NCBI GenBank assembly: GCA_024138015.1
Contig: JAMXBB010000010.1
Span: 14,273,323-14,337,322, forward strand
DNA: 64,000 bases
DNA from: Lumnitzera littorea
Taxonomy: Eukaryota; Streptophyta; Magnoliopsida; Myrtales; Combretaceae
Direction of reading: 5' to 3'
A program made the position numbers and the translations under genes. This document shows, piece after piece, positions 35,560-47,164 of this stretch; the first letter of the stretch is position 1; each line of letters begins with the position of its first letter. The notes under the pieces are model-generated. The model had not been told where the DNA came from and did not search any database. It worked only from the letters and a program-made list of their open reading frames with translations.

Positions 35560-38500
35560 TATGATCAAGGAGACCCACAAAGCGATTACTAATCTCACTC
35601 CCCTTTAAGGAACAACAACAATGATGAGATGTAGACATGGGAAATAAAGAAGAGGGCAACTGTAAATAGGCTTCAAGAGATGTATGTCAATGATGGCACG
35701 AACAAAGATCGGGTTAAGATGCTATGCCTAACGAGTGATAACCCAAACGTTGTTGATTGTGTGACATATAAGCACAACAACTAGGCATTTAACAAGGTGT
35801 GCATGGTTGTATAGGATGAGATCAATGTTTGGATCATGGAAAGGTTTGGGGAAAGGGAGAAAGCATGTAACCTCGGGGGTAAGAGGACATTTTGCTTGCA
35901 TTGAAAGTTGTTCAAGCTTAGGCTCTGGTTGCCCTTCGCGAAGTTTTAGCTCAAAGTGTTCAGGTACGCTAGGGTATACTTGGTCTCTCTTCACTTGAAT
36001 GCTAGGCTTCAAGTGCTTAGGTTCAAGGCTGTGTTTATCTACCACCTAAGGAGCCCTACAACTCGGCTCTTCAATCATTTCTTTATGTTGAAGCCGAGCC
36101 TAGATAGGTAGGTATATTGCTTAGCCTAGAATGAGCATGTTAGGTTCTTCCGAGGTCTAAAATCCAAGGTAAAGGGACGAAAGGATATGTTCATTTGAGT
36201 GAGGTCGAATGGAGAGCTACCCTTCCCTGAGGATGATGATGTGAGGGAAGAGATCATCAATTAGGTATACCAACTTGGGGACCAATTTAACATTGCCATC
36301 ATAGTCAACAACTATGTCCATAAATGGCTACTATTCAGCGTAAAGATAAGTACTAGTGAGGGGCTTAGTTGAGGGGGCTAGTTGGGAGTTTTCCATGGTA
36401 TACCATCATTGTGAGTAAGACCTGAGACTACAAGTCTTTGGCAAGTTTAGTTTAAATTTTCCTTTTGTTATTTCTATAATTAACCTACTTTTTGTGTTCG
36501 TAGCTTTGCAAATTTGCACCATGGACTTTTGGCTTGCCATGGTAAAGGTCTACAAGAAGAGGCTCCAAGAGCAAAGCAAGAAGAAAAAGAAGGCCTAAGT
36601 CCAGGAGATGGGGACTTCCATAACTACTTGAAGGGGTGAAGACACTCCTTCGAGGAAGAGAGGCTAGAAGGATACTACCGGCTCCTTAAAGAAGAAGAAG
36701 AGCAAAAAGGGCTCAAGGTCCCATCAATATCAAAGTTATTGAAGTCATGCTGAAGGGGGTACCCTTAGCAACCCTTATGATGCAAGCTCTTGAGGGAGGC
36801 TTGGGTAAGTAAGCCCTAATTCTTGATGGCGACTCAAGCAGAGCTATACCCTAGTTGCGTAATAAGGATTAGCCCTCTAATGACAGGTAGGGAGTCAGTA
36901 GTAGCAGGAGTAGTAACAAGAGTAAGCCTCTAAGGAAATGCCAAAGGATCGAGGAGTCGAGGTGTTGGAGATTAATGATGAATCGCAACGATTGCTTGGC
37001 CATTGTTGTAGGAAAGAGTCAACCTCAATACTTAAGGACCCCAAGTTAGACCTTGACAAGCTCTTCTAGGGTAAGACATATGCCGACTCTACAACACTAG
37101 CACTGGAGAAGCTGTACAAGGTAAGGCTTGCATGTTGTAAGTCTCTTATTATGAGTCAATTCTTGTGACTAATAGCTTATTTAGTCGTAAGCAGGTGACC
37201 TGTGTATACCGCATTGCTTAAGCAAGTGCGCCTATTAAGTAATAGTATAGAGGACTTTAAAATTTAAGGTTGTCAATCCTATGAGGATTGAACACTTACT
37301 CATTCGTACTAAATTTCTCTATTTAAAATTAAGTAACAACAGTAATGATAAAATAAAAGATTAAAGAGATTTTATGAAATAAGAACTAAGTAAAAACTAA
37401 CAACTAATAATGTAATCAATTAAGAAAAAAAAAATAAATAAATAACCATGAAAAGTGATATTTAGACTCTGATCACCAAGAGATTAACATACAGTAACCT
37501 AAAGTTTCTAACGTATTACTTATTCTTATTAACGGATGAATTCAATCGCTAAATTAATAGGGCTCACTTTATTAATTTCTAATCCTAATTACATTCTATA
37601 CGAATCGCTTCTATAATAGAATAAATTAGAACAACATTAAGAATATGAATTTTGTAAACAACAAAAAATATATTGATATAAATTTTGAACGAAATTTATA
37701 ACTTATCTCTAAACTAATAGCAAATCTCTTCAATTACAATGGATATATTTATGTATTGGCCTTACGACTTCAATACAAAATCTAATAATTCAGTTGAAAC
37801 TATAGAAATAACAACTTAATCAATACAAAACATGTAATTAAATTAACAATAAAAAGAGAATTTCATTAGAATAACTACAAATAAAGTACACTACATGTCA
37901 TCTAAAGGTTACAAATCTAGATATCAACAAATCTATGCTACCGACATGATAAAAATAAAAACTTTCATGATAAAATTAAATAAACACTAAGAAACACTTC
38001 GATTCTATCCTTATGGTGTCTCTCCCCCTTGTACCTGTATTTGAGATCTATTTATATTGTCTAAGCAAAATAATCTTTAAATGGCAAGTCTTTTAAAAAT
38101 CATGGCAAATCCATAAGTAAGAACATAGCCATAGAGTCTAGGCGTAAACTACTTCTTACAATAATTCTTTGAGAAGTTGACTAAAATTACACAATAAAGA
38201 GATTACAACCACAAATCGTAACCATGGAGTTGGACCATGGTCTTATACTTAGTAAAAAATTCTTCAAGTTTTGATTGGAAATCGAGGATATAGGCTTTAT
38301 GAGCATAGAGATCAACCGTAGTCTTGCTCTTCGCTTATTTCTTGGATAAGTTCTCTCTAACACTTGTAATCCTTAAGTCATTCTTCAAAATAGGTGAAAT
38401 TTCCTTCAAAAATCGGCTAAATTCTCTTCTTTTCAACTTATCACTTCATTTGAGCCATTATATCAAGAAATGACTCAAATTAATAGCAAAATTGTCAAAA

Positions 38501-39120
38501 TTAAATCAAAATAACTTAAAATACTCAAGAAAAAAACAAGAGACTAGTGTAAAATTATACTCATTAGCAAGCCATGGCAGTCTATGAGTTCACCTTCATT
38601 CGAGGTCGCAGGCTATTATAGGGTGTATGTTTTGTTGTTTTTTTCTAACTTCTTAACTGTTGAGATGTGCTTGACATCTAACGTTGCTTGTCTTGCAATT
38701 GGAAAACTGCTTAGTTAGAGAAGCAAGTCTTTAAGCTCTGAGTGGGGGTCGAGGCCAAAAGGAGGAAGAGCAATAACCTTGTCTCAACTTATGGCTACCT
38801 TAAGGAGTAAAATCGAAAGCTTGTCAGTGAGGTAACTTTGGTGAAGGGTGAAGCTGAAGTTGCAAAGAAGAGTGCTAGGGAGCTCAAAACTTTAGTAGAT
38901 GCTCGTAAGCGTGAGCTAATTGAGGTAAAGAGGGAGGTAAAGAGGAGAGCGAAGGAGCTCGATGAGGCTTGAGCTAGGTTCCAAGCTCGGGAGGCCGAGC
39001 TAATGGAGGGTCGTAACTTAACCCTAAAGGCCATACTACGAGTGTTCAAGAAGATTACCTCGGGGCCCATCTTCAAAAGTGTAGCTGCTAAAGCCGGGTT
39101 CGATAGAGGGAGGGCAATGT
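35560..39120 (+). pseudogene. Antisense extra ORF of the Tat element (putative gypsy-type transposon domain plus coiled coil)
   Basis: Lies on the strand opposite to gag-pol, between the integrase and the 3' LTR. The N-terminal part (about 35,880-36,380) reads LRLWLPFAKF, LKVFRYARVYLVSLHLNA, LRFKAVFIYHLRSPTTRLFN and HFFMLKPSLDR, then VRSNGELPFPEDDDVREEI. This resembles the Pfam Transposase_28 ('putative gypsy type transposon') domain. The C-terminal part (about 38,790-39,110) is a long charged coiled coil (KGEAEVAKKSARELKTLVDA, RKRELIEVKREVKRRAKELD) ending AAKAGFDRGRAM. It is interrupted by an AT-rich insert or unspliced sequence at about 37,190-38,580, and by stops. Tat-lineage elements are known to carry extra antisense ORFs. 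Its function is unknown. Confidence 0.6.
37190..38580. mobile_element. Unclassified AT-rich insert within the antisense ORF
   Basis: A non-coding stretch whose left end reads ACCTGTGTATACCGC and contains TCCTATGAGGATTGAACAC. Its right end reads AAAATTATACTCATTAGCAAG. Possible 5-bp flanks are AGCAG and AGCAA, but these are not convincing. It could instead be an intron-like region of the ORF. Confidence 0.4.
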
Positions 39121-40290
39121 GAGTTAAAGGTCGTAGAAGTACCTAACTCTCAACCTAAGCTTCCTCTATTAGCTAAATGAAAGTCCTACTAAGTCTAGTG
39201 AAGGTTTCAAGGAATCCGTTACGAAAGGCAGCCATAAAGATCTAGCTAGAGACCAATAGGAGGTTTCCTTTGTTGTTTTTGCTTTCTTTCCATTCTTTCT
39301 TTTACATATTTTGATTTTGCTTTCTTTTCTTCTTTTTTGTTGTACTTGAGGTTGGGATGTTGGCCTTCATAGCCTTGTAAATATGACTTTGATGAATGAA
39401 AATATATATATATATATTTTTTTAAGTTATGTTGTCTCCTCATAGAACGTTTCTTTCTTTAAATTTATTTTGTACGTTATCCATTATTCCAAGTGTCGAC
39501 ATAAGCTTAGGTGTTTGGGCACTCGTGAAACTGTAAGGGTTCGATTAAGCTTAGGTAGGCCATTTAAGTGCCTACAACTTTAAGTCATGTCTAGTGTTTA
39601 CTGTAGCAATACCTTAACTAGGTTGTTCTTAGCTCCTTACATTGGTCAAGCCGTATGCGTTTTGATTGATGTTTTCTACAAGTGTCTGAATATCCTCAGG
39701 AGAGTCGTTCTACCGAAGAGTACCGTAGACAGGCTCATGGGATTAATGACCAAGTCATGCTTAGTTCAAAGCACTAAGCCTTTATAGGCTATTGAGTAGC
39801 TATGGATCTAGTATATCAACTAAGCCAGTGTATTTAGTCTTGAACATCAGCCCTTCGAGTGTAAATACTGCCACGAGGCTCAAGTTTAAGGATGTAAATC
39901 GACCCGGTATGCTTAAGGCTTAAAACTTTCGGGTATATGGACCGACGATAGCGCTCGGGCATTAAAGATGTGCATCGATTCAACCTTGCCCAAGGCCTTT
40001 CTTCCCTCAAGTGTCACTATTGGCAAAAGGTTGGGTTTAGGGATGAAGATTGACCCATAGAAAAGTGTTTGGAGTATACTAACAAAAAGAAAAGTAGACA
40101 AGTATATAAGAACTTGTCTTTCATTAATTCATAGATATTTACATGTACACTAAGCTAATGACAATACTTTGCACAAAATAGGGTCATAGGTTGTTATCAT
40201 TCCATGTCTTCAGGATGAGTTGTTTGTCCAAGAATTCTAATTTGTAAGTTGTGTTTCCCATGTCTTCCCTCACTCACATGGGGTCTTCCT
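39121..40290. other. Non-coding spacer of the Tat element between integrase and antisense ORF
   Basis: No domain recognised. It contains an (AT)n run at about 39,401-39,417 and T-rich DNA. Tat-type elements commonly have a long untranslated segment here. Confidence 0.45.
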
Positions 40291-41110
40291 TATTCGGTGT
40301 AAGCTTTCCTTGCCCTTTGTGTAGCTTGTAGCCTCTAGCTTGCGATACACTAAGTCATCAAGTTGTAAGACCTTATGCTTGACCTTCTTATTATAATACC
40401 AGGCTACCTGCTACTGGTAAGTAGCTTTCTAAACCCTGTCAATGTTAAGCACCTCATCAATTGCATTGAAGCTAATTTACAAGGCCATGCGGTTCATGTT
40501 GGCGTCAAAATTCAAGACCATACTTGTTGAAAGCTCCAACTTAATAGTTAGGATGGCTTAGAAGCTAAGGACAAGGCAAAATGGTGTCTCTCTAGTGGAA
40601 GTCCTATGAATGGTTCTGTACCCCCAAAAGATGTTGGGAACTCGTTGGTCCACTTCCCCTCTGCTCATTCTATTCTATTCTTCAAGTTGTCGAGGATTAT
40701 CTTATCTAAGGTAAGCCATCAAAGTGAAGTAGAGTCTAATGTGGTGCTTCTCACAATATTTCCTCATCTTTATGCTATCGAACTACTTGCCATTGCCCAT
40801 GATTAAGGCATAGCATACCATAAACCTTGTGATGACGATGAGGACAAAACTGTTGGCTACTTTAACTGTAATACTGGCAACTACTTAAGCTTCAATCCAC
40901 TTGGTGAAGTAATCTATAACCACCAAGATGAACAAACGACCTTTGTACACATTAGGGAAGTATCTAAGGATGTCGAGCCCCTATTGAGCAAATGGCTATG
41001 GACTCATCATGGGGTAGAGGTCGATGCTTTAGGTGTAGCTGATGGGCATGTGTTTCTAGTACCTATGACATTTTTGCACCATAGCCTTTCACGTTTTCTT
41101 TCATCATTGG
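40290..41110 (-). pseudogene. Integrase remnant (core and C-terminal part) of the Tat element
   Basis: Minus-strand readable pieces: DYFTKWIEAEAV-like around 40,880-40,930 (with one stop), ALIMGNGK-stop-FDS, GYRTIHRTSTRETPFCLVLS, LELSTSMVLNFDANMN, and VLQLDDLVYRKLEATSYTKG. This matches the plant gypsy integrase order. The right side is cut by the solo LTR at 41,119. Confidence 0.72.
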
Positions 41111-41118
41111 TTAGTAGT

Positions 41119-44100
41119 TATAAACCCCTAAAACTTTTGATCTAAAACTTAGATTAGACTCAAGTGTGTTAGAAAACCCTAAAAGTCAATAAGGCCAGAT
41201 AAGATAATAACTCTAATATAAGAATTGAAAACCTAATCGCATATAAAAACCTTAACCCCTAAATGTATGTAAACACTAAAAATTATACCTGAAAATGATA
41301 TAAACTCTAAAACCATAATTTTAAGTTTATAAATGTATTAATTCATTACAATTACGATAAAAACCCCTAATTTACTTTAAATGTTTAACATATACCAAAT
41401 CACGTAACAAACGATTAAAGAATACTTCTAAATGCTTATAAATGTGTGTGTAGTAAATTAATTTATAAGAAAATATAATACTATTTTATAAATAATATTA
41501 ACCATATGATTATATAAATAAACTAATATTATGTAGATTTAAATAGTTAATTGTTATTTAGATAATATATAGTAATTATTAGTATTATAACTTATAATTT
41601 TCTTTATAGTTATATTAATTATTATGCTAAATATTATTTATAAGATTATAAATATTTAAGGAAAATTTTAATAATTGTTTTACTAATTATTCCATTTAAT
41701 TCTTTATTTTCCCTTTTTCTTTAATCTTTCTTCTATTTATCTTTATTTCTAAAAATATATGTAAAAAACATATGTAATAAATACATGTAATATTACAAGA
41801 GTTAACCAAGTCAACATTTGACTAAGTTAAAATGTTGACCAAGTCAACATATCACTTTCAAACTAGAATCTTCCTTATTTTTCTTTTGATTTCTTTTCCT
41901 TTTTTTCCTCCTCTCCTTGTCATCTACTTGTATGCCTTTTAGAGTCTACTTGATTTTTCTTCTAAAACTCATTTAAAACACAAACAAAAATCCCCACTTC
42001 ATTCCACTTCCCAACCGTAACCCCTTTTCCCTTTTCCCCTTTTCTAATTTTTCCATTTTGCTTCCTTTTCCTTTAACAATTACCCTACATCTTATTACTA
42101 CAAATATTACAACTCCTCACCTATACTTAGAGGAAGAAAGAGGTATATTTATTATGTTAATATTATTATTATATGTAAAGCATGTTCATGTCACTCTTTT
42201 ATCTAATTTTGTGAAATATTACATCTAGTGTATTATTAAGTACATAACATGTATTTTAGTGTATAATATTAGAAGTTTCATATATATGTAATGAAGTTAT
42301 ATATATATATATATATATATATTTATAGTTTTATTTCTTTCAAATATCATGTAATATGTGTATATATACATATACGAACACTTATAAATACATACATGTG
42401 TAGGAATATATATATATACAATAAGAGTAGTACATATATAGAGTATGTACGTATAAATTCTAGTAGAATAGATAATATAAATATTTGTGTACATAAATAA
42501 GATTAGGAATACACATATACATGTACCTATACATCCCTATACATGTATATTTCTTATGTACATAAACACTTACATTAGGAATATTAGATATTTACATATA
42601 CTTATGCTAACCGAAACCATAAATATGTATATATATGAATTATATTGCAATTTCTTAAAATTATACCATGAAAATACAAAAAAAAGTATAAATATACGTA
42701 TATAATGGTATGTAAATACAAGTATAAATGTGTATATATACATATATGAGTACATGTATGGATATACGTAAAATAACATTATACATACAAGTATATATAC
42801 TAGTATACTAGAGGTATATATACATGGACATACATTTAAGAGGTATAGGCATAATTGTATAAGATGAGTACATACATATTATAATACAAATGTTTAATAT
42901 AAAGTAATAAAATAATTATATATAACATATACATAAACATATGAATGAGCCGAAACCCATAAAAGGACAATTTAAGCCCATAATGCATTTATCAATCCAT
43001 TCAAATAGTATATAAATATATGTAATAATAAAATAAAATTTAGAGAATATAGAAATTAAGAAAATTTCACAAATTGCCACGTAGGCTAATGAAATTGTGC
43101 TATATTAGCAATCTATGTAAATAATTTACTTAAACGCAAATTACACTAATAATGATAATACATAATAATAAAATTTTAAAATTATGAGAATATAAAAATT
43201 TAGAAATTAATTAAATTATAGATCAACAAAGTGAAACACAAAATTAACTAATAAAAACATTTAAGTTAAAATAACTTAATTTATAATAACTTAGGCCCAC
43301 ATCGAAAAATGCGGGTTTTAAAGTCCACAACAAACCTTGTCATATGAACGTACATTCGAAAACGATGAAAATTGACTATAAGCTCATAAATATTGAAAAT
43401 AAAACGAAAAAGTTATATACGAATAACGCAAGAGTTCAAATTGGGGAAAACCAATAGAAACCAAAGTAGATTTAGGTAAATATTTATATAGAATAACTAG
43501 TTTACCTAGTTACTTATTACTTTTTCTATTTTATAATAATCAAGAAATCCTAACGAAGGTTCGGATCTTCCTGTTGATTACTACAACTCATGAAATACAT
43601 CATGCCCAAGTGGGTATTTCCTATGATTCCATGCTTATTTGTGTTTGCAGTTAGTAAATTTAAATAATACAATTAATTGGATGTTGTGTGTGGTTGGGAC
43701 ATGCATGTAAATGTTGTTATTTGTTGAATTGTGAAATTATTTTAAATACTGATAATGAATTGTTGTTGCATAGTAGACTGGATAAGAACTATACTGTTTG
43801 TGATATTGACTTATCATAAAATAATCAGACTTAATTATATATGACCTACTAAGTAAATTGGAACATATATTATACAGACGTAGGAAGAGACCATATGAAG
43901 GTTATTAATTTATGAGTATAGTGTTTTAGTACAATATAACCTTAACCTGACCCACGGGAACATTAAGTGTTGGAGGCGCCAATCACCTAGCTAATGGTCG
44001 AGTCAAGAAACCTCCATTTAAAGGTGAGTGTGGACTGTAGGGGCCCACTCACAATTATACCTAAAACTTAGTTTTTGATAAAAACAAAAGGATTGATTTA

Positions 44101-44744
44101 TTTAGATACGAAACATAGAGTTTCATAGTAAAGTAAGTTCTGGTATAATACCTGGATTTGATTGGTGCTGTGTATGCTCCAACCCTAACTTCGGAGAGTG
44201 TTAAATTTAAGCTACGTATAGTACCTGGTTAACTGTATGTATTTGATTGGTATTCTATTTGTTCATGCATTCATTTGAATTTAATGTATGTATAACTTGC
44301 TTATCAATATGGTTGAGGGATTTACTCACTAAGCTGTTTAGCTTACACCTTCATAGACTTTTGATGCAGGAATAACTTTTTACAAATGCTAACCGCAGGA
44401 TGTCAGAGGTTAGTATTAGATTTTAGGCAAGAGTAAGATAGTATGAGTATTGAAGGAACAAATGTAGACTTTTATATGTCTTTTCACTATGACCTTATTG
44501 TAGTTACTTTACTAATAATTTGGATTATTGTATCTTTTGTTTAATGTAAATATTTTGATCTAAATGTTATATTAATATATAAATAGATTATGATATCATT
44601 TTATCTTATTGCTCTTAGGAAGTCGGTGGTTGTAATAACCTTATATATCATATGAAGGATCCATGATTAGGAGGGAAACCAATTTGTGATCTTTTATATG
44701 ACATACGGCGTCTGCCATAACTAAGTCGTCCTTGGCTTGTGACA
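41119..44744 (-). mobile_element. Solo LTR (TGTCAC family) nested in Tat integrase
   Basis: A 3,626-bp sequence. On the minus strand it begins TGTCACAAGCC and ends GGGGTTTATA (ancestrally ACA). Flanking pentamers are GTAGT (41,114-41,118) and GTAAT (44,745-44,749), one transition apart. Removing it rejoins the integrase sequence around a decayed YYWP motif. The element is non-coding, very AT-rich and contains TA microsatellites. Orientation is set by a motif shared with 13,766 and 62,649. Probably a solo LTR; a full non-autonomous element cannot be excluded. Confidence 0.72.
42290..42860. repeat. TA/TATACA-rich low-complexity tract
   Basis: Begins with a perfect (TA)n run at about 42,299-42,321 and continues with TATATACATATAC-like words. 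Apparent small ORFs on both strands here are translations of the repeat. Confidence 0.8.
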
Positions 44745-44749
44745 GTAAT

Positions 44750-45000
44750 AACTAAGGTAGAGAGCTCAAACGCAAAATGCTTAAGCCAAGATACGATTGT
44801 TATAGACCCCAACATATAACTCTTTAAGGACTGGGTGCCTTCCTCAAGTCTGAGGTATCACAGGAACGAAAACACTATGCCCACAGCGATATAGGATGTC
44901 ATCAATGATGGTGTAGTTTATTGCGCTGTATGTTAACCTCTTAGCTTTGCCCCTATTCTCAGGCAACATCCCTATCATGAGATAATTAATGATCGGATCC
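44750..45000 (-). pseudogene. Integrase N-terminal remnant of the Tat element
   Basis: The minus strand reads RLTYSAINYTIIDDILYRCG, HSVFVPVIPQT and KELYVGVYNN. This corresponds to the segment before and within the HHCC zinc-binding part of plant gypsy integrases. It is broken at 44,745 by the solo LTR. Confidence 0.68.
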
Positions 45001-45049
45001 ATCCAATAAGGCTTGATGGAAGAGGGTTAGATCTCCAATACTTCCAGTT

Positions 45050-47160
45050 ATTGTTCTTCGACTATACACTCGAGGAAATATTATAAGAAGATTTGCTTAT
45101 CACTCCTGTAAGACGGTAGGACAACCATAAACATGAGCTTTGATAGTTGTTCTGCTTCAGAGTTCTTTACTTAGGGAATCTTGCTTTTGTTCCACGATGT
45201 GAAACCCAAGGCAAGATCTTAACTACTCGAAGGTACTTCATCATGGTTTCGCCCTTTGCTTTGTATTCTCCTTTTACTTGCTATACCACAAGTATGGAGT
45301 ACAAGTAAATCTTTACCTTCTCAACCTCGACATCTTTGGCAATCTTTAGGTTAGCGATAAGTGCTTCATTATTGTTAATTGGGAATCCGAACTTGAGAGT
45401 GTATTAGACCTTAGTATCACAAGGCCGTTTCAAAATGATGCCTACTCCACCCTCTCCCCTCCCCACCCCAACTTTTCCCCCAACCCCCGAGTAGAGGATC
45501 CATCGACATGGAGAGTCCACATAGGTATGTCAATCTCTGTCAGTGCTTCCTATTTCTAGTGCATTCGCCAACAAAGTCTACAAGGACCTATGCCTTTATA
45601 GCTTTCTTCGGTTGAAGTTAGACTTTACGAGTGTTGAGCTCTAATGAATACTTGACCATGTAGCCAAAGGCATTAAGCTTCTACAGGATAGTCTATAATG
45701 ATCGATTGGTGAGGATGACGATGGGTCAAGACAAATTTCTGTACATGTATGTACTTGGTCTTTAGGCCCTATGGTATATGGTTAAAGTAGTCAACCCGCT
45801 TGTAATATTGTCTATCTACTCGGATGAGTACAAAGGATAGTACTTGATCACTAATTGCCAGGTACAAATAGAGTTCTTCCCTCGGAACTGGTTTGGAGAG
45901 CACAAATGCGATGGCCAAGAATTACTTTAGCTCGTCAAAGGTAATCTAACATTCTTTGGTCTAAGTAAACTCTAATGGGTTCTTCAGTAGCTTAAAGAAC
46001 TTGGAGCACTTGTCTGCACTTCGAGACACGAAGCGATTAAGCATGGCAATCTTAGTAGTGAGCCATTGCACTTCCTTGATAGTTCTAAGGGGCTTCATGT
46101 TGCAAACAGCTTTGATCTTATTTGGATTGGCTTTGATGCTGTACTCTGTGACCATGAAACTAAGGAACTTACTTGAGGCTACCCTAAAGACGCACTTTTA
46201 GGGATTCAGCTTCATCTAATATCTACAGAGTGTGTTGAACGTCTCGTGTAAGTCCTTAATGTAGTTAGCCTTATCTCTACTCTTGATGATCATGTCGTCA
46301 ACATAGACCTCGACATTTCATTCAAGCTATAGCTTAAAGATTCTTATCACCAACCTCTAATATGTTACCTAAGTGTTCTTAAGGTCGAAGGGCATGACTT
46401 GTTAGTAGTATGTACCAAAGTTGGTGATAAAGGAAGTATGCACTTCGTCTTTGTGGCTAATGCGTATCTGGTTATAGCATGAATATACATCCATGAAGTT
46501 AAGCATTGCATAGCTTGATGTCAAGTCGACAAGCTAATCAATCCTGTGGAAAGGGAAACAGTCCTTCAAGCAGGACTTATTGAGGTCCGTAGAATCAACA
46601 CACATGCACTACTTCCTATTAGACGTCTTAATTAACACTATATTGGCTAGCAAGGTCAGATAGCACTCCTCCCCTACTAATCTAACTCTGACCAGCTTAT
46701 GCACCTCTTTCTCAACGACGGCCTATCGCTTATGTGCAAAGTGTCTTCTCTTATGCTTGATAGACCATACATTAGGGTATACTCAAAGGTAGTATGTCAC
46801 CTCAGGGATGTTGATGATGCTTAGCATGTCTTTTGGGGACAAGGCAAACATCAACATTAGACCGAAGGTAGTCGATAAGCTGGTCTCTACAGTTGACTAA
46901 TAGCGACATTCGTATCTGTGTTGTCTACTCAAGGCTGCTCTCGAACTGTATTTCTTCAGTTTTTTTGGGAGGCTTTCTTTGTGAGCCGCTTGTCTCCTCC
47001 AATCTTGACTCAGTGTACATCACCTGGGCATAGCCTATGTCTTTGAGGTAAAGTGATCATGATAGCTTTTGGTTGCCTCGGGCTATGTTAACTCCTGTAA
47101 GCATGGGGAACTTTACCTTCAAGCACCATTGGCTCATGCACATGTCGAATTTGTTGAGAC
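45050..47160 (-). pseudogene. Reverse transcriptase and RNase H remnant of the Tat element
   Basis: RT motifs on the minus strand: CVDSTDLNKSCLKDCFPF, YAMLNFMDVYSCYNQIRI, HTSFITNFGTYY, and VEVYVDDMIIKSRDKANYIK with YVDD at 46,294-46,305. The connection region follows with SIKANPNKIKAVCNMKPLRT, IKEVQWLTTKIAMLNRFVSR and SADKCSKFFKLLKN. RNase H shows WTLHVDGSSTRG and NNNEALIANLKIAKDVEVEK. Upstream, PSLNKFDMCMSQWCLKVKFP continues the protease-RT linker. Multiple stops and frameshifts are present. Confidence 0.85.
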
Positions 47161-47164
47161 TTGG

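Noticed and set aside
35728..36045. 105-codon minus-strand ORF
   Set aside because: It overlaps the Transposase_28-like plus-strand region, has low-complexity composition and no recognisable domain.
38795..39076. 93-codon minus-strand Ser/Leu-rich ORF
   Set aside because: It is the shadow of the plus-strand coiled coil; Ser/Leu richness is the expected reverse translation of Lys/Glu/Arg codons.
42291..42779. Overlapping Tyr/Ile-rich small ORFs on both strands
   Set aside because: They translate a TA/TATACA microsatellite and have no domain.
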